A stretch of DNA of 64,000 nucleotides from Zygaena filipendulae. Taxonomy: Eukaryota; Arthropoda; Insecta; Lepidoptera; Zygaenidae. The notes beneath the pieces are model-generated. The model saw only the letters and a program-made list of their open reading frames with translations, had not been told where the DNA came from and ran no database searches. Location of the stretch: the NCBI GenBank assembly GCA_907165275.2, contig OU015655.1, forward strand, positions 14,148,501-14,212,500, written 5' to 3'. Positions 49,001 to 59,940 of the stretch are shown here, piece after piece. The position numbers were made by a program, and so were the translations under genes. How positions within the stretch are numbered: the stretch's first letter is position 1; every line of letters starts with the position of its first letter.

Positions 49001-52000
49001 TCGACTTTAATGATTACTTAGTTAAGTATAGATTTTTAAAACAAAATTGCCGCAATCAGAGATGTTCAGTAAATTAATGTTAATTGGCATTTAATGAGAT
49101 GTAACTTAATTAGTTAAATGCCAATTAAAATTAATTTATTAAACTTGTCTGATTGCGGCAGTTTTGTTTTAAAAATCTATACTTAACTAAGTAACCATTA
49201 AAGGCGACTCTGAGTGCGGCGGGATGTATTTGAGCTAACCCTTGTATTTGCTGATGGTTTTTGGCGATTGTCTATATTTTTACAATTACCTTGTTGTGAC
49301 CGCTCGGGCCGTATATCTTGTCCAATTCCTTCACGAATAGAGCTTTAACTTCATTGGCGTCCCACACTCCATTACCGTCGACATCTGTTACGAATTCAAC
49401 AACATATAAACACAATATTATAGATATATTTAACATCTAATTTTTCATTATTAAAATCATTCAAAAAGTACCCTATCGCACTCAAGACCACTGTAGTTTA
49501 CTATGAGAATTTTTAAAATTTGTTCTGCAGTTCTAAAGATTACTTCCTACAAACCAGGTCACAAAATAAACTTTTCATTACTCATACTCGGAAAGTAGGT
49601 CTGAAGTTGCCTGAGAAGCGGATTGAAAGTAACCCTTTTCAGCCCTAGGGAGAATCGCTTTCAACTGACAACTGTCAAATTATTAAAAAAAAACTAGGTC
49701 TATTTTCACATTTCTATTGAACCATGTTTCAACTTTCTATACAGCCAGCGCGATGTAAAATTGAAATAACGTAAAGTTTAAGTAGGTATTAATTAAAATA
49801 AAATTCACTCACTTTTTCTTAAGCTAATTCCTATTTATATTTTTTTATTTTCTTTAATTAATACTTAATAATTAAAGATAATATTTTTTTTAGGTCGCCA
49901 CAATGTAAATAAAAAATACTGGCTGAATAGCTAGCCGGCCAAAGAAAAAGAAATAGGTGGGAAAGTGTCAAGCGACTATCCGATCTTCACTCATTTTTTC
50001 TTTAGCTAATTGCTATTTTTATTTTGACTTTCCTTGCATTCGTAATGAAAAGCACAGTGTTATCCTCGGGAGAAAGACTTATTTAGTCCCTCGATCTATT
50101 GGCCAAACCCCGTCTCGGGACTAAATAAGTTACTTTCACCCCTAGGATAACAATGTACTATTACATCTTTATACTATTAAGTGTAGCTTTGAAAAATAAA
50201 TAAATGAATACCTGCTCACTAGCTGCTGCCCGAGTATACAATATGTTGCTACTCTTTTCTTTAGTAAATAATACTTCTGACAATATTTTATCACTTTTCC
50301 CCGTGTCAATTTCGGAGTTCCCGCGGGATTTCCCTATGTTCTTTGCTGTATGTAGGTACCTTTATTCTAAAATTTCATGATGATCGGTTGAGTGGCTGAG
50401 GCGTGAAAACTTAACAAACAAACATCACATTCACAATTATACGAATAATATTGGTGAGGGTGAAGTGATATTATTAAAGATCGAGAAACTTAATTTAATT
50501 TTATTTTGTATTTTTTTATGTGGACATATTTATTTTGACAAAGAGTGGTAGTGTTATTTCAAAAGAGTGCGATAAAATCTATCGTTCCGTGAGTTCTTGG
50601 GGGAATTACGATACAAAAAGTACCTATCGAGAGTCACTCGAGACTCGGGAGTACTGCAGTAGTTTCCTATAAGTGAAAGAGTTCATAAAATCGCTTAAGT
50701 AGTTTTTAGTTGAGATTACATGTTATACAATACATATTGATCTTAGAAGATTGTAGCGGGTAGGGTAACTTCTAAGAATTTCTAACAATACATTAGTTGA
50801 TCATCTATCTAATTGAAAGTCAACATGCAAATGGCGTTAAGTACCTACTCATCGAATCGAGTATAATCAACAACTAATTTAATATTATATTAAAATGATA
50901 AACGCTTTTAGAGTTGTTAGCGTTTGCATTTTTAATATCGCTGGCACTGACAGGTGACATAAAACGTCATGTGACAGGTGTCAGGCATAGAAGCTGTCAA
51001 CGGTGAGTGAGATTGTCATTGTTTGTTGGTGAAATTGGCGGGAGTGCATTCCACTCGGGCCCTTTTGTGAAACAGTAATTAAAACAGTTGCACAATGTAT
51101 TAATCGAGTATTATTTTCTAACAGAGTGAATAATAAAATCTACAAATACAAAAATGAGTCTTTTCATTGAAGATATTCAAAATTTAAAAAATTTACGACG
51201 TTCATAATAATATCGATCATCGGGTCATGATTTCTGTCTGTCTGTAGGTACTTCACAAAAAAAACTAAATGAGATTGTTACAGTGCCTGGCAGTAGAATT
51301 TTAGCAAAAAAAATTCATCACAATTGGTTTATGAAAAAAGTCAATGCAAAAATCTGAAACTTGCTTTTATTATGTTACAAAAGCTAGTGAAAAATATATT
51401 AATAATTGTATTTAGAGACAAGAATCCAATCAAAAATCGCAATCGCAAATTGTATTAGTGTTGTGAATACATTACAACGATATAATTTAGTTGTATGCAA
51501 CAGTTTTAGCTAAAATATTATAACGTCCCATTCCTTTAAAAATAACTCTATAATGAGATAATTATATAACATACATTCAGTTAAAAGGTATCAAAACTAC
51601 ATACCTATTTAAATAACAAAGTAATAACTTTAGCTACTGAATCTAATGTAAATAGAAAAAAATATATTACACACTAAATAAGTTATCGACGTGTGATAAT
51701 AATGAAAAGCATGCACAAAAAAAAAATTGTAAAAACAATAAAAAAACAAATAAAATCGCTATCGCACGCCAGTCTACTCTAGGGTTGCCACCTTTTTTTG
51801 GAAAAATGTAGTTCTTTTGCGAAAAAAGATGCAAAAATATAGAACCCATTTTTGGGAAATACAGGGAAAAGAATTCATATTTATTTTAATCATTATGTAT
51901 CGGGCAACATTCATCTACAAATTGTTACTAGTTTGACAGTTTGTTACTGCGTAGGTATGCATTTCGTTCTGAAATTCCCCGTGCTGTGCTGCGGGTGCGC

Positions 52001-55000
52001 TCCAGACCAGTTACAAAAGCGCGACAACTGTCAACTGAGTCAGGGATAAAAATATAAAATTTTTCGTACTATATTATTTTTCTATAATATACGGTGCAAC
52101 TGACTGAGATAGAGTACGATACTAAATAATATAGTACGGGTGGCAACCCTTGTCTACTCGCAAGCTGTACCTGCGCTCGCACACTTTCACGTCGCGTGTG
52201 CACTCACCGTGCATAGCGAAAAACACTTTGGGGTCGAAATCTTTCGAGTCCATATTGTCAGTGTTTTTCCACAGTTCTAACAACTGTTCCCTCGTCGCCG
52301 GATGGTGCAGCTGTTTGGGGATGTATAGAAACAAAAAAATCACCGATTAAACCTCAACATGTCCAACTCACCGTGCGTCATGAAGAACACCCTAGGATCA
52401 AACTGTTGGTCCATTTGATCCTGTTTCTCCCACACTTCCTCAAGTTGCGGTTTCGAACCGGGATGGTGGAGCTGCGTTTCATCATCAAACGGTTCACAAA
52501 AATGAAAACTTTTACCCAACACCGAAAGCCATAAATTATAACTATTGTATAAATAATTATTATCAATTTCAACATACAGAATGGGCGGGCATGTGAACTA
52601 ATTTTTATTTTCTAGTCCGTCTTGTATGTAGATTATTAAAAAATATTGGACACGTTTTTTTATTTTTTTACGTAATCAAAAAATAATGGCGATATATTGA
52701 GTTGAAATTTCGCGTGACGTCACTATTCTGACAGTTTGTATGGCGGTTTTAGCGGTCAGTGACGTCACGACCTCCTCACCCTAAACTTTAATGCGCTTTA
52801 TCTCTGTATATTTTAATTTATTTAAAAAAGCAAAAAATACGTGCCTATTGTTTTTTTATTTTCTAACTGACGGACTAATTAGAATTTTGATTTTCAAAAG
52901 TAGTCCACATCCCCATTGTTTTTAATACCTAAATATTAATGTTAAATTATTATATAGGGGACAACTCCGCTCATCATAGTTACTGGGATGATAAGACTCA
53001 ATGTAAAAGGTGTGCATTTCGATATAATAAAGCTTAATAAAATATATAAGGTTAAACGGGGGACACAATGAAAGGTATAATAAGGCATTAGTGTTTGATT
53101 TTAGGAATATTTTATAAGTTTTATGACTATTACAATAAGAAACGTCTGTCAAGTGATTACATACATCTAATGCTAGCTATAAAATCTTTTAAAACGGAAA
53201 ATTCCTACGCAACGGCTCTATCGACGTTAGTAATTAAGCGTAAATAAACATCATCAGACATTATTATGAAACATTGGTCGGTCCGTACTCCGTTAAATTG
53301 TAATTTTCTTGTCCACGCGTGACTTTGATTAGAATTTTGATAAGAGAAATTGAAATAATTTTTGCTGCTTGAAATGCAAACCTGCTCCTGTTTGTAACAT
53401 TAATTACTTACCAAAAAATTGCACGATAATATGTATTAAATAGAAAATTATGATTTCGCTGGAGATATTAAATGTATACTAGTGATTAGCTGTGCACCGC
53501 GATTTCACCCGCGTGAGTTTCGGAATTCGCGCAGGAACTCTGAACTTATTTTCTTCTTCTTTTCGTAACAACAAGCACAACAAAAAAATATTTAGCGAAA
53601 TTGTCCAGCTGTTGACGCATGATGCCGTGACCATGGGAAATTGGGATTTATTTTGTATACAAAGATAGATAATATGATTTTGATACAATCTGTATGAACT
53701 GTTAGAAGGATCTAATAAACCTAGCTTAAAGATTAAAGTCGCAAGCGATATCAAACAGAATGCAAGGTACCGGTTTATGGTGTTTCTTGGCCTCTTCTTC
53801 TTGCTTTATCTTTTCCATGTACTCCTTTTTCTTAGGCTCGTCCAGGCCTTCCAGTTTCTGATGTTCTTCAAATTTCTTCTTCATTTCGTACTCCTGAAAT
53901 ATGTGTGTAATAACTTCAAATCAAATCAACTATGCTTTATTGCCCCAGAAGAGAAAAAAAAAACTAAGACAGATAAAAAGTAAATACAGAGCAAAAGATT
54001 GCTAGAGGCAATCTTTTGCGATACTTAAACATTTAACTTGAAAATTATAAGTTATATTAAGATAAGAGACGCGTTTTTTTTCATATTTTTTCTATTTTTC
54101 CATATTCATTAAATATAAAGTCAACTTCACTGTTTATATGAGTCTATAGGTACGTATATGATATTCAAACACCTTATAGAATGTCATATCACAATATAGG
54201 TGTTACATTTTCTATATAAATTCCATGAATGTTCTGAAGCCATAACTGTTATCCCATTCTGATCAATATTTTAAATGTGGATGTGAGTTTGTTAGGTTTC
54301 CCTGCCTTAACTACTCAACCGATCATCATGAAATTTGACATGAACACCTTTTCCTAAGTACACCTTATATAGGGGTACAGAGAAGGTCATAGGGAACTAA
54401 TTATCCCGGAATTCCCATGGGAACTCCGTAATTAACGTTGAATATGAATCACCTTAAACTCTTCTCTCCTCATCTTGTCGGCTGCCTCCAAGTCTGCTGT
54501 TGTCTGTTTGATGAGCCTCTTGAGATCTTCGATCTCGAATGTGTGCGGATTTTCGTGATCCAAATGATCTTTCAATGGACCTTTACCAGAGTCACCTTCT
54601 AAAATATTTGTTATTTCAAATTGCTGTAAAAATACAAAATTTTAACTGTCAGGAAGATAAGGGTGCTTCGGAGGATTTGCAATTGTTGATTTTAATCATT
54701 ATTACAAACGAACATATATTTTTATCTTCAGCTTAAAAAAAGATTACAGTTAGGTGTACCAACATGCAGGAGAGGTTATCTAGGTATATATTATATATTT
54801 TTTAATCTTGATTAAAATCCAATAGTTACCTTGGTGGCTAAATGCCGCAGTCTCTCTAATTCGGTTCGTTTGATTTCGTCTAATTTTGTCCTGATATTGT
54901 GGTTGACAAAGTCTAACTGTTCCGCAATTTTGCCAGACTGTAAAATTAGATAATGTTGATTTAAATTTAGCACCTTGTTAACCTACTACTAACAGAATAT

Positions 55001-56038
55001 GCATAATATTATTTAAACACTTTAACAAGACACGTGTTTGGAATTGGCTTATATTGTTAGCAGAATCTAAAATTGATTAATTTTTTTTTATTTACCTACA
55101 CACTAGCTGTTCCCTGCGGTTTCACCCGCGTTAGTTTCGGATATCCCGCGGACATTCCAAGATAAAAGTACTTACTATCCTATATTTTTTTCTGCACCTA
55201 CCCTTGATATCGTGTATGCAAAATTTCGTGGTTGAGCTGTTCAGCTGTGAAAATGTAACAAACAAACAAACTCACTTTCACATTTATAATATTATTAGTA
55301 AGGATTTAAAGTTCATATCTGTCTGTCTGTATGTTAATATGCACATGATGCATAAACTACATATTGTAGAGGGTCTATATTTAGTGGAGGTACTGGTGCA
55401 AGGTAATGTTAATTTGACGTGCTTGAGTGAATTAAAAAAATTCTTCTTGGGCTCCTCTATCATAACGCAAAGAGTTTGATTTTACTCCCCATAAATTACA
55501 TAGTTGCACTTAAATTCTGCTGTCTGGTATTCATAGGACAAGTTCTGTGTGGTAATGTCCAAGCATTATTACTTTTATTAACTTTATACACTCTAATTTT
55601 CGATTTCGAATTTGCGGTAGGTACATAATAGGTAAGGCATACTCACTCGAACATCTTCCTCGTCTGCTTTCTCTAAGCGTTCCCTGAAATCAGGATCACT
55701 CTCTAAAGCTTGAACCACCTCCTTTAAATATCTGTGATATTCCATGTAGTTCTCCTGTAATATTGCATTATATTTATATTAACACACATTAAAAAAAAAA
55801 AATGTAGTGATATTGTCGTGTAACAATGTCAATATGTTTTTTTATAAGGAACAAATTTGACACAGGGGTATCGCATGTAGGTTCTAGGTACGGAGTTGTA
55901 AGCAATCCCTTTTTATTTACTTACCAGATCATCTTTAATCTCACTGTCTTTCTCATTGGGTTTATCTGGAGTGACCGGCGGAGCATAGGAGCAGTGCAGA
56001 GCGAATAGCAGGCACAACAACATCGGTAGCATCCTCAT
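43081..56038 (-). CDS. NUCB1: Nucleobindin (secretory-pathway EF-hand protein)
   Basis: Exons on the minus strand: 55925-56038, 55647-55754, 54830-54937, 54453-54623, 53771-53893, then either 52372-52471 or 52208-52310, then 49290-49384, 48103-48241, 46951-47054, 43081-43764. All phases join, giving 581 or 582 residues. The signal peptide is [19 protein letters not shown]. Helical charged segments follow ([23 protein letters not shown]; the [10 protein letters not shown] segment; [21 protein letters not shown]), as in vertebrate nucleobindins. EF-hand 1 is [12 protein letters not shown], with its first residue made at the splice into 49384. EF-hand 2 is [12 protein letters not shown]. Both have ligands at positions 1, 3, 5, 9 and 12. 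The last exon is Gln/Pro-rich with QYQGQ-type repeats. Known role: Ca2+ binding in Golgi/secretory pathway and G-alpha interaction. An acceptor 6 nt upstream of the ATG (TTTTAG) suggests a non-coding first exon nearer TAF7. Confidence 0.95.
43560..43640 (-). repeat. 30-bp tandem repeat in NUCB1 Gln-rich tail
   Basis: The decapeptide [10 protein letters not shown] is present twice in a row and starts a third time ([10 protein letters not shown]). The DNA unit is 30 bp with a few synonymous changes. Such in-frame repeats usually vary in copy number between individuals and species. Confidence 0.8.
44020..45080. other. NUCB1 last intron, unannotated part
   Basis: AT-rich. A short inverted repeat at 44535-44572 (AGAAATCTATTT / AAATAGATTTCT) and a CCCCTTTTCCCCGG hairpin at 44584-44618 are the only structure seen. 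Confidence 0.45.
45088..45172 (+). repeat. Retroelement 3' end, NUCB1 intron copy
   Basis: GGTTGACTGGCAGAGAATGC through TTTAAATAAATAAAC. Confidence 0.6.
45779..46080 (-). mobile_element. MITE with paired TGACGTCA motifs, reverse copy in NUCB1 intron
   Basis: Full-length reverse-orientation copy, from ATGGGCATGTTGACTAATTT to GTAGTCCACATCCCCATT, in the last NUCB1 intron. Both octamers are present. Confidence 0.8.
47225..47325 (+). mobile_element. Fragment of the CRE-motif MITE
   Basis: Only the 5' end is left (AATCAAAATCCTATTTAGTC to TTGCTTTTTCGAATCA). It stops at the border of the inverted-repeat element at 47330. Confidence 0.55.
47330..47885. mobile_element. Inverted-repeat element with about 110-bp arms in NUCB1 intron
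   Basis: The left arm (47330-47450, with GTTCGACGAGACGCCCCAGC) is inverted at 47765-47885 (GGCGTCTCGTCGAACTGAAC). The 310-bp middle has no coding potential I recognise. The left border coincides with the end of a CRE-motif MITE fragment. Confidence 0.72.
48263..48622 (-). mobile_element. MITE with ACAACGTGTTAATG ends, copy 4, abutting a NUCB1 exon
   Basis: A diverged copy whose terminal repeat ends only about 21 bases before the acceptor of the EF-hand 2 exon (48103-48241). It therefore occupies the place where branch point and pyrimidine tract are expected. Confidence 0.75.
48988..49220. mobile_element. Foldback MITE with 73-bp inverted arms in NUCB1 intron
   Basis: Arms 48988-49060 and 49148-49220 are near-perfect inverted copies starting GCCGCACTCAGAGTCG. 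A shorter inner inverted repeat (AATTGGCATTTAA) lies in the centre. Its edge is about 70 bp from the EF-hand 1 exon (49290). Confidence 0.8.
49577..50162. mobile_element. Two-part foldback element, copy 1 (NUCB1 intron)
   Basis: The left block ATTACTCATACTCGGAAAGT (49577-49672) and the right block (50017-50162) recur in the same order at 61350-61735. The right block is itself an inverted repeat: GTTATCCT and ACTTATTTAGTCCC face GGGACTAAATAAGT and AGGATAAC. Confidence 0.65.
50460..51779. other. NUCB1 intron, unannotated part
   Basis: AT-rich. No coding signal. A moderately GC-rich patch at 50935-51065 with repeated TGACAGGTG motifs is the only feature. Confidence 0.4.
51780..52151. mobile_element. 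hAT-type MITE beside NUCB1 alternative exon
   Basis: Terminal repeats TAGGGTTGCCACC and GGTGGCAACCCTT, with a perfect 8-bp target duplication GTCTACTC at 51772-51779 and 52152-52159. 372 bp. Its edge is about 56 bases downstream of the donor of exon 52208-52310. Confidence 0.85.
52208..52310 (-). CDS. NUCB1: NUCB1 alternative exon, version 2
   Basis: A 103-nt exon with acceptor AAACAG and donor GTGAGTGC. It encodes [19 protein letters not shown] and continues to [10 protein letters not shown], one residue longer than version 1, with identical phases (0 in, 1 out). The same backbone LHHP-x3-QL-x2-W-x-FDPxVFF-MH is kept in both. Only 61 bases separate the two. Including both or neither would shift the frame, so they are likely mutually exclusive. 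Confidence 0.88.
52372..52471 (-). CDS. NUCB1: NUCB1 alternative exon, version 1
   Basis: A 100-nt exon with acceptor ACGCAG and donor GTGAGTTGG. It encodes [19 protein letters not shown] and continues to [10 protein letters not shown], entering in phase 0 and leaving in phase 1. It corresponds to the nucleobindin segment just before EF-hand 1. Its HPGS core is closer to vertebrate nucleobindins than version 2. Splicing to 49384 completes the first Asp of EF-hand 1. Confidence 0.9.
52581..52917 (-). mobile_element. MITE with paired TGACGTCA motifs, reverse copy next to alternative exons
   Basis: Full-length reverse copy in the NUCB1 intron immediately upstream (in transcript order) of the alternative exon at 52372-52471, about 110 bp from its acceptor. 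Confidence 0.8.
55103..55305 (-). mobile_element. Helitron-like short element, reverse, in NUCB1 intron
   Basis: CTAGCTGTTCCCTGCGGTTT terminus and the usual 5' end CACATTTATAATATTATTAG; in the intron between NUCB1 exons 55647-55754 and 54830-54937. Confidence 0.6.
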
Positions 56039-56154
56039 TTTGAACTAAAACATAAAAGCAATTAAGTATGAATCAAAAATTTTATTGTATTTATTTATCT
56101 AGCTGTTACAAGATAAAATGTATGTATATCCCTAATACCTATCTCTCTATCAAC

Positions 56155-56240
56155 CCAATGGTTAACTGTCAGAGAATGCCACAAGCTATTAAGTTCGCCA
56201 TTTGTACCTTTTGTGCAATAAAGAATAAATAAATAAATCT
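56155..56240 (+). repeat. Retroelement 3' end upstream of NUCB1 ATG
   Basis: CCAATGGTTAACTGTCAGAG through GAATAAATAAATAAAT, about 120 bp upstream of the NUCB1 start codon. Confidence 0.6.
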
Positions 56241-57790
56241 CATGTGTTAGTCAAAATATATTATTCTATCTATGTGTTAAATTGCAACCTTATTTATTCA
56301 GCCATTTGGGTGACAAACGCAATCGTAATACCTACATCTAAACATCTAAGATTTTAAAGTAAAATATTTCATTGCCATTTATCAACTTTTGTAATAAAAT
56401 TAGATGCCAGTATAAACTGTTTAATTCATCTTGTCATTGTAATGTAGCAGTAAGTACAAAAAACTATACCAATTTAGATAAAATAATTCAAGTAACACAG
56501 AGCTTACGGATAGAAGCTTAATCTTGTAAAAGTTTACTATTTGTTTTGTTAATTATGAAATTGTTGAGATGAGTCAAGCAAAAATAAAATAGCATTGCAC
56601 AATATATATTTTATAAACTAATTTGTTACAAAAAACCATTTCTTTTACACATAATACTAGCTAGTATGCTTAGAATTTGACAGGCTGATCAGTTATAAAT
56701 CTTAGGAAATTATAGCAAACAGAAGTAGGTATATTGTGATAGTAACTTAATTAGTATCTAAGTAGAATTCTTAAGATAATATTATACAAAGCGAGTCAAA
56801 AATTAAGATTAGACATCTAAATTTTCATTGGAATTACAAATTAGAAGTTTGCAGAATTCAATATTTGTCATGTTTCGCTTTGCAAGAAGAAAAAAAATGC
56901 TATAGGTGCTTACCTATTGTTAAATAAATGTAACTTACTTAGGACTTTTTCGCATAGCAAGCAGAATAATTTAGGGGAAAAAGATTCGTGTTGGATTATG
57001 TATGAAATTTCATAGTTTATAATACACATACATTGGTGAATAACCCGTAATCGAATCGAAGTAAAAAATAAAAACATTGATTTACTAGCAGAAACTAGAA
57101 AAAGCTAAATGTAGGTACATACCTGAATTGTAAATTTAGACATTGAATTTGAATCAATAGGTAGGTACTCTATCTTTTATTACTTCTTATTGCATCACCA
57201 TAAAATTATTAAATTCGATAGGAAATTAGGAATAGGTACCAAACGAACGATTCTAAATATGAATGACAGAGTGAGAACATTTGTCTCGATGACCGATGAC
57301 ATTTGGGTATGAGATGACGTGTACCTCTACACCTTTCGGAAAAAGCAAAGGAAACGTAGTCCACACAGCCATTTCATATGTTATTTTTTTCTGAAGTGAT
57401 TTACATTTAAATGCGTTGGAGATATGCATTTTGATGCTTTTCCAGAAGTTTTGGAAGCAACTTATCACAGTTGAACCTCAAATAGGACGCTCTCTAGGAA
57501 GTTGTGAGTGTGTCTCGACGAACGCCCATTTCATTTACAGTAAACTGTTCATCGGGTTTCCACACACTGTTCATCACTAATAGATCACTATAATTAATTA
57601 TGCAAAATCCACCACATTTACACAATATTAATCATGATAAACTAATTTGTAAAACAAAGAAATAAAACTGACGTCTATTTCTCGGCTCAAATCCCACCAC
57701 CCCTTATAGACTCGCCGCATTCAGTGAATTTCAGTGCCTAATCGATTGATGAACAGCGCTGTAGTTTATTAGGGATAACACCCTAAAACG
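56241..57790. other. NUCB1 5' flank
   Basis: No coding exon seen. A strong minus-strand donor (ATTCAG|GTATGTAC, exon side at 57123) could end a non-coding first NUCB1 exon, pairing with the acceptor just before the ATG. Confidence 0.3.
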
Positions 57791-58450
57791 ATACCACCTA
57801 GGTATCGATACTTTTACTCGATAGTCGATACGGTATTGTAGGGGGAGCACTAATTTTTTCGCTCTCGTCTAGTCGAAATCGAGCGTTTTTTTGTATGGAA
57901 AATGAACAGCGCCATCTATCCAGTGTCGTTTATTTTCCATACAAAAAAACGCTTTGACATTACGACGATATCGACTAGACGAGAACGAAAAAATTCGTGC
58001 TCCCCCTTTGGTCGTGAATAATGTCGATAGAGAGAAAAGTATCGATACTTACTCATATCGAATCAATCGATTTTTCAAAGTGAAATTTGGAAAAAATTAA
58101 ATAAAAACAACGCGGCAACAGTGTAAAGATTTTTTTCTTTCAGGTATCGACAAACAAGCTTGCCGACTACATAAAATTAGAAAAAAATAACATTTTGAAA
58201 AATTTCAATGAAAATTTTGCACTAAAAATTTTCTTCACAGCGTTTTATGTGTTAAAATGTAATCTTAATACTGGTATATCGATACGAGTACTTTAAACCG
58301 ATACCTACTTGATAGGTACTTAGTTTCAAAGTATCGATACAAAAGTACTCGGTATCGGAAGGAATGTATCGAGCACAAACTACTTAGAGATACTACCGTA
58401 TATCGTATGTATCGAGTAAGTACCAAGTAAGTACCAAGTAAGTATCGTTT
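57790..58450. promoter_or_regulatory. Cluster of TATCGATA (DRE-like) sites between NUCB1 and TAF7
   Basis: TATCGATA occurs within 57802-57811, 58039-58048, 58277-58284 and 58331-58340, the first, second and fourth inside palindromic GTATCGATAC. Several degenerate relatives (TATCGAGT, TATCGGTA) lie around them. In Drosophila this octamer is the DREF binding site common upstream of housekeeping genes, which suits TAF7. The sites lie 450-1000 bp from the TAF7 ATG, rather far for a core promoter, and a repeat element is inserted among them. They could also be a decayed palindromic repeat. Confidence 0.4.
57838..58007. mobile_element. Palindromic MITE (family with GGGGGAGCAC ends)
   Basis: About 170 bp whose two halves are inverted copies. 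It starts GGGGGAGCACTAATTTTTTC and ends with the reverse complement. Inner arms contain TGTATGGAAAATGAACAGCG and its inverse. A second copy lies at 29457-29629. It interrupts the region of TATCGATA sites between NUCB1 and TAF7. Confidence 0.8.
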
Positions 58451-58791
58451 TATCCCTAACTGCTGGTACTGCCCACTTCGCCCGGTTCTATTCTATTTTC
58501 AAATAACATAACATGACACTGGCACTAATGTCATTCTAAAAAGTGAACCAACCGTAGATGGAGCCGTCTACGGAACCAACCCAAGTTTGAAATTTGAAAT
58601 TTTACTTTTTAGTTTTACTGTTTAGTAGTCTCAGACGAAATAAGTTAGTAGTTTTATTTTTGGAGTCATTATCATAAGTAAAACGTAGTGATAACTTTCT
58701 CCCTGACCATAAGGTTAAAGGTTCCTGAACTTTGACGGTACTCATTAATATTTATTTCGTCAGAGATAATATTAAATAAAAAGAAGTTAAC

Positions 58792-59940
58792 ATGTATAAA
58801 GTTTCACGCCAACTGGATTATCCTGTTGAGCTAGAGACGCAGTTTATCATGCGCTTGCCTCCGGAAGCTGCTGGACCACTGCGTGAGGCACTGCGCTCTG
58901 GTGACAACCTAAAAAATCGCTTATCCATACAAATTAATAATGACGCGAGACAAGGCCAGGTGCGTTTCGACCATCGAGTTATGCACGGCAAAATTCTCGA
59001 TCTTCCCACTATAGTGGAGTCTCTCAAAACGATTGACAGCAAACGTTTTTACAAAACAGCAGATATATCCCAAATCATGGTATGCAAAGACGAACCAGAT
59101 GTGTCATCAACTGAGGATGAATCACCGGTGAAAAAGAAAAAAGATGGATTTAAAGTCGACAAAAAGTATTTATGGCCTCACGGAATCACTCCGCCAACGA
59201 AGAATGTCAGAAAACGTCGCTTCAGAAAGACATTGAGGAAGAAATCTGCTGAAGCCCCCGAAGTTGAAAAAGAAGTGAAGCAATTGTTGCGGGCTGACAA
59301 TGAAGCTTGTTCTGTTAAGTGGGAAATCATTGAAGAAGTTGCAGAAGCGAAACCGGAGCAGAGTTTGCTTCCAATTGTTAAACAGAAAGCTAAAACTGAA
59401 CCCGGACCCAAGGAACCTGCATCCAACGAAGTTGATATATTTGGTGGTACTCTGAGTGACAGTGATTTAGACGATGATAATGAAATAGAAGCTTCATCTG
59501 CTTATGATAGCCGCATGTCCGATACTAATTCTTTTCTCATTACTGATGAAATGAAAGCGCCAAGCGAAAATCTATTAACACAATTTAGTTCTTCAATGTT
59601 CCCATCTTCCCACAGTGTTAATATGCCAATAAAAAGAGAGACATCACCTACAACACCGGGCATATCTAGTTTGGTCAAGACTAATACACAAACTGCAGAT
59701 GAAGATAATGAATGTCAGATACAAGGAGAAGACATGAACCTGAGAATTGAACAGCTCAAAAAAGAATTAGATAAAATGAAGGAAAGACGTCAACGGATAC
59801 AAAACGAGATGGTCGGAATGGAAAATATGACATTGCATCAAAGATTCCAAGATGTTTTGCATGCCCTGAATCAAGATATAATGTATAAAGAAATGGAGTA
59901 CCAGGGTTTAATTACTTTCCAAAATTCAGAATACATTTGA
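58792..59940 (+). CDS. Taf7: TFIID subunit TAF7 (TAFII55 family)
   Basis: A single open frame of 382 codons whose ATG lies in a good context (AAGTTAACATG). The N-terminal TAFII55 domain spans about residues 8-165. Visible landmarks: [14 protein letters not shown] near 12, [17 protein letters not shown] near 66, [11 protein letters not shown] near 86, [20 protein letters not shown] near 128 and [14 protein letters not shown] near 159. An acidic stretch [12 protein letters not shown] lies at about 223-235. A charged coiled coil (about 318-345) lies near the C terminus. TAF7 is a general transcription factor subunit that binds TAF1 and restrains its activity before initiation. No intron interrupts the coding region. 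It is transcribed away from NUCB1 and shares the roughly 2.75-kb intergenic region. Confidence 0.97.
   Translation: MYKVSRQLDYPVELETQFIMRLPPEAAGPLREALRSGDNLKNRLSIQINNDARQGQVRFDHRVMHGKILDLPTIVESLKTIDSKRFYKTADISQIMVCKDEPDVSSTEDESPVKKKKDGFKVDKKYLWPHGITPPTKNVRKRRFRKTLRKKSAEAPEVEKEVKQLLRADNEACSVKWEIIEEVAEAKPEQSLLPIVKQKAKTEPGPKEPASNEVDIFGGTLSDSDLDDDNEIEASSAYDSRMSDTNSFLITDEMKAPSENLLTQFSSSMFPSSHSVNMPIKRETSPTTPGISSLVKTNTQTADEDNECQIQGEDMNLRIEQLKKELDKMKERRQRIQNEMVGMENMTLHQRFQDVLHALNQDIMYKEMEYQGLITFQNSEYI

Noticed and set aside
58818..59426. Minus-strand frames inside TAF7
   Set aside because: Antisense shadows of a well-supported TAF7 reading frame.
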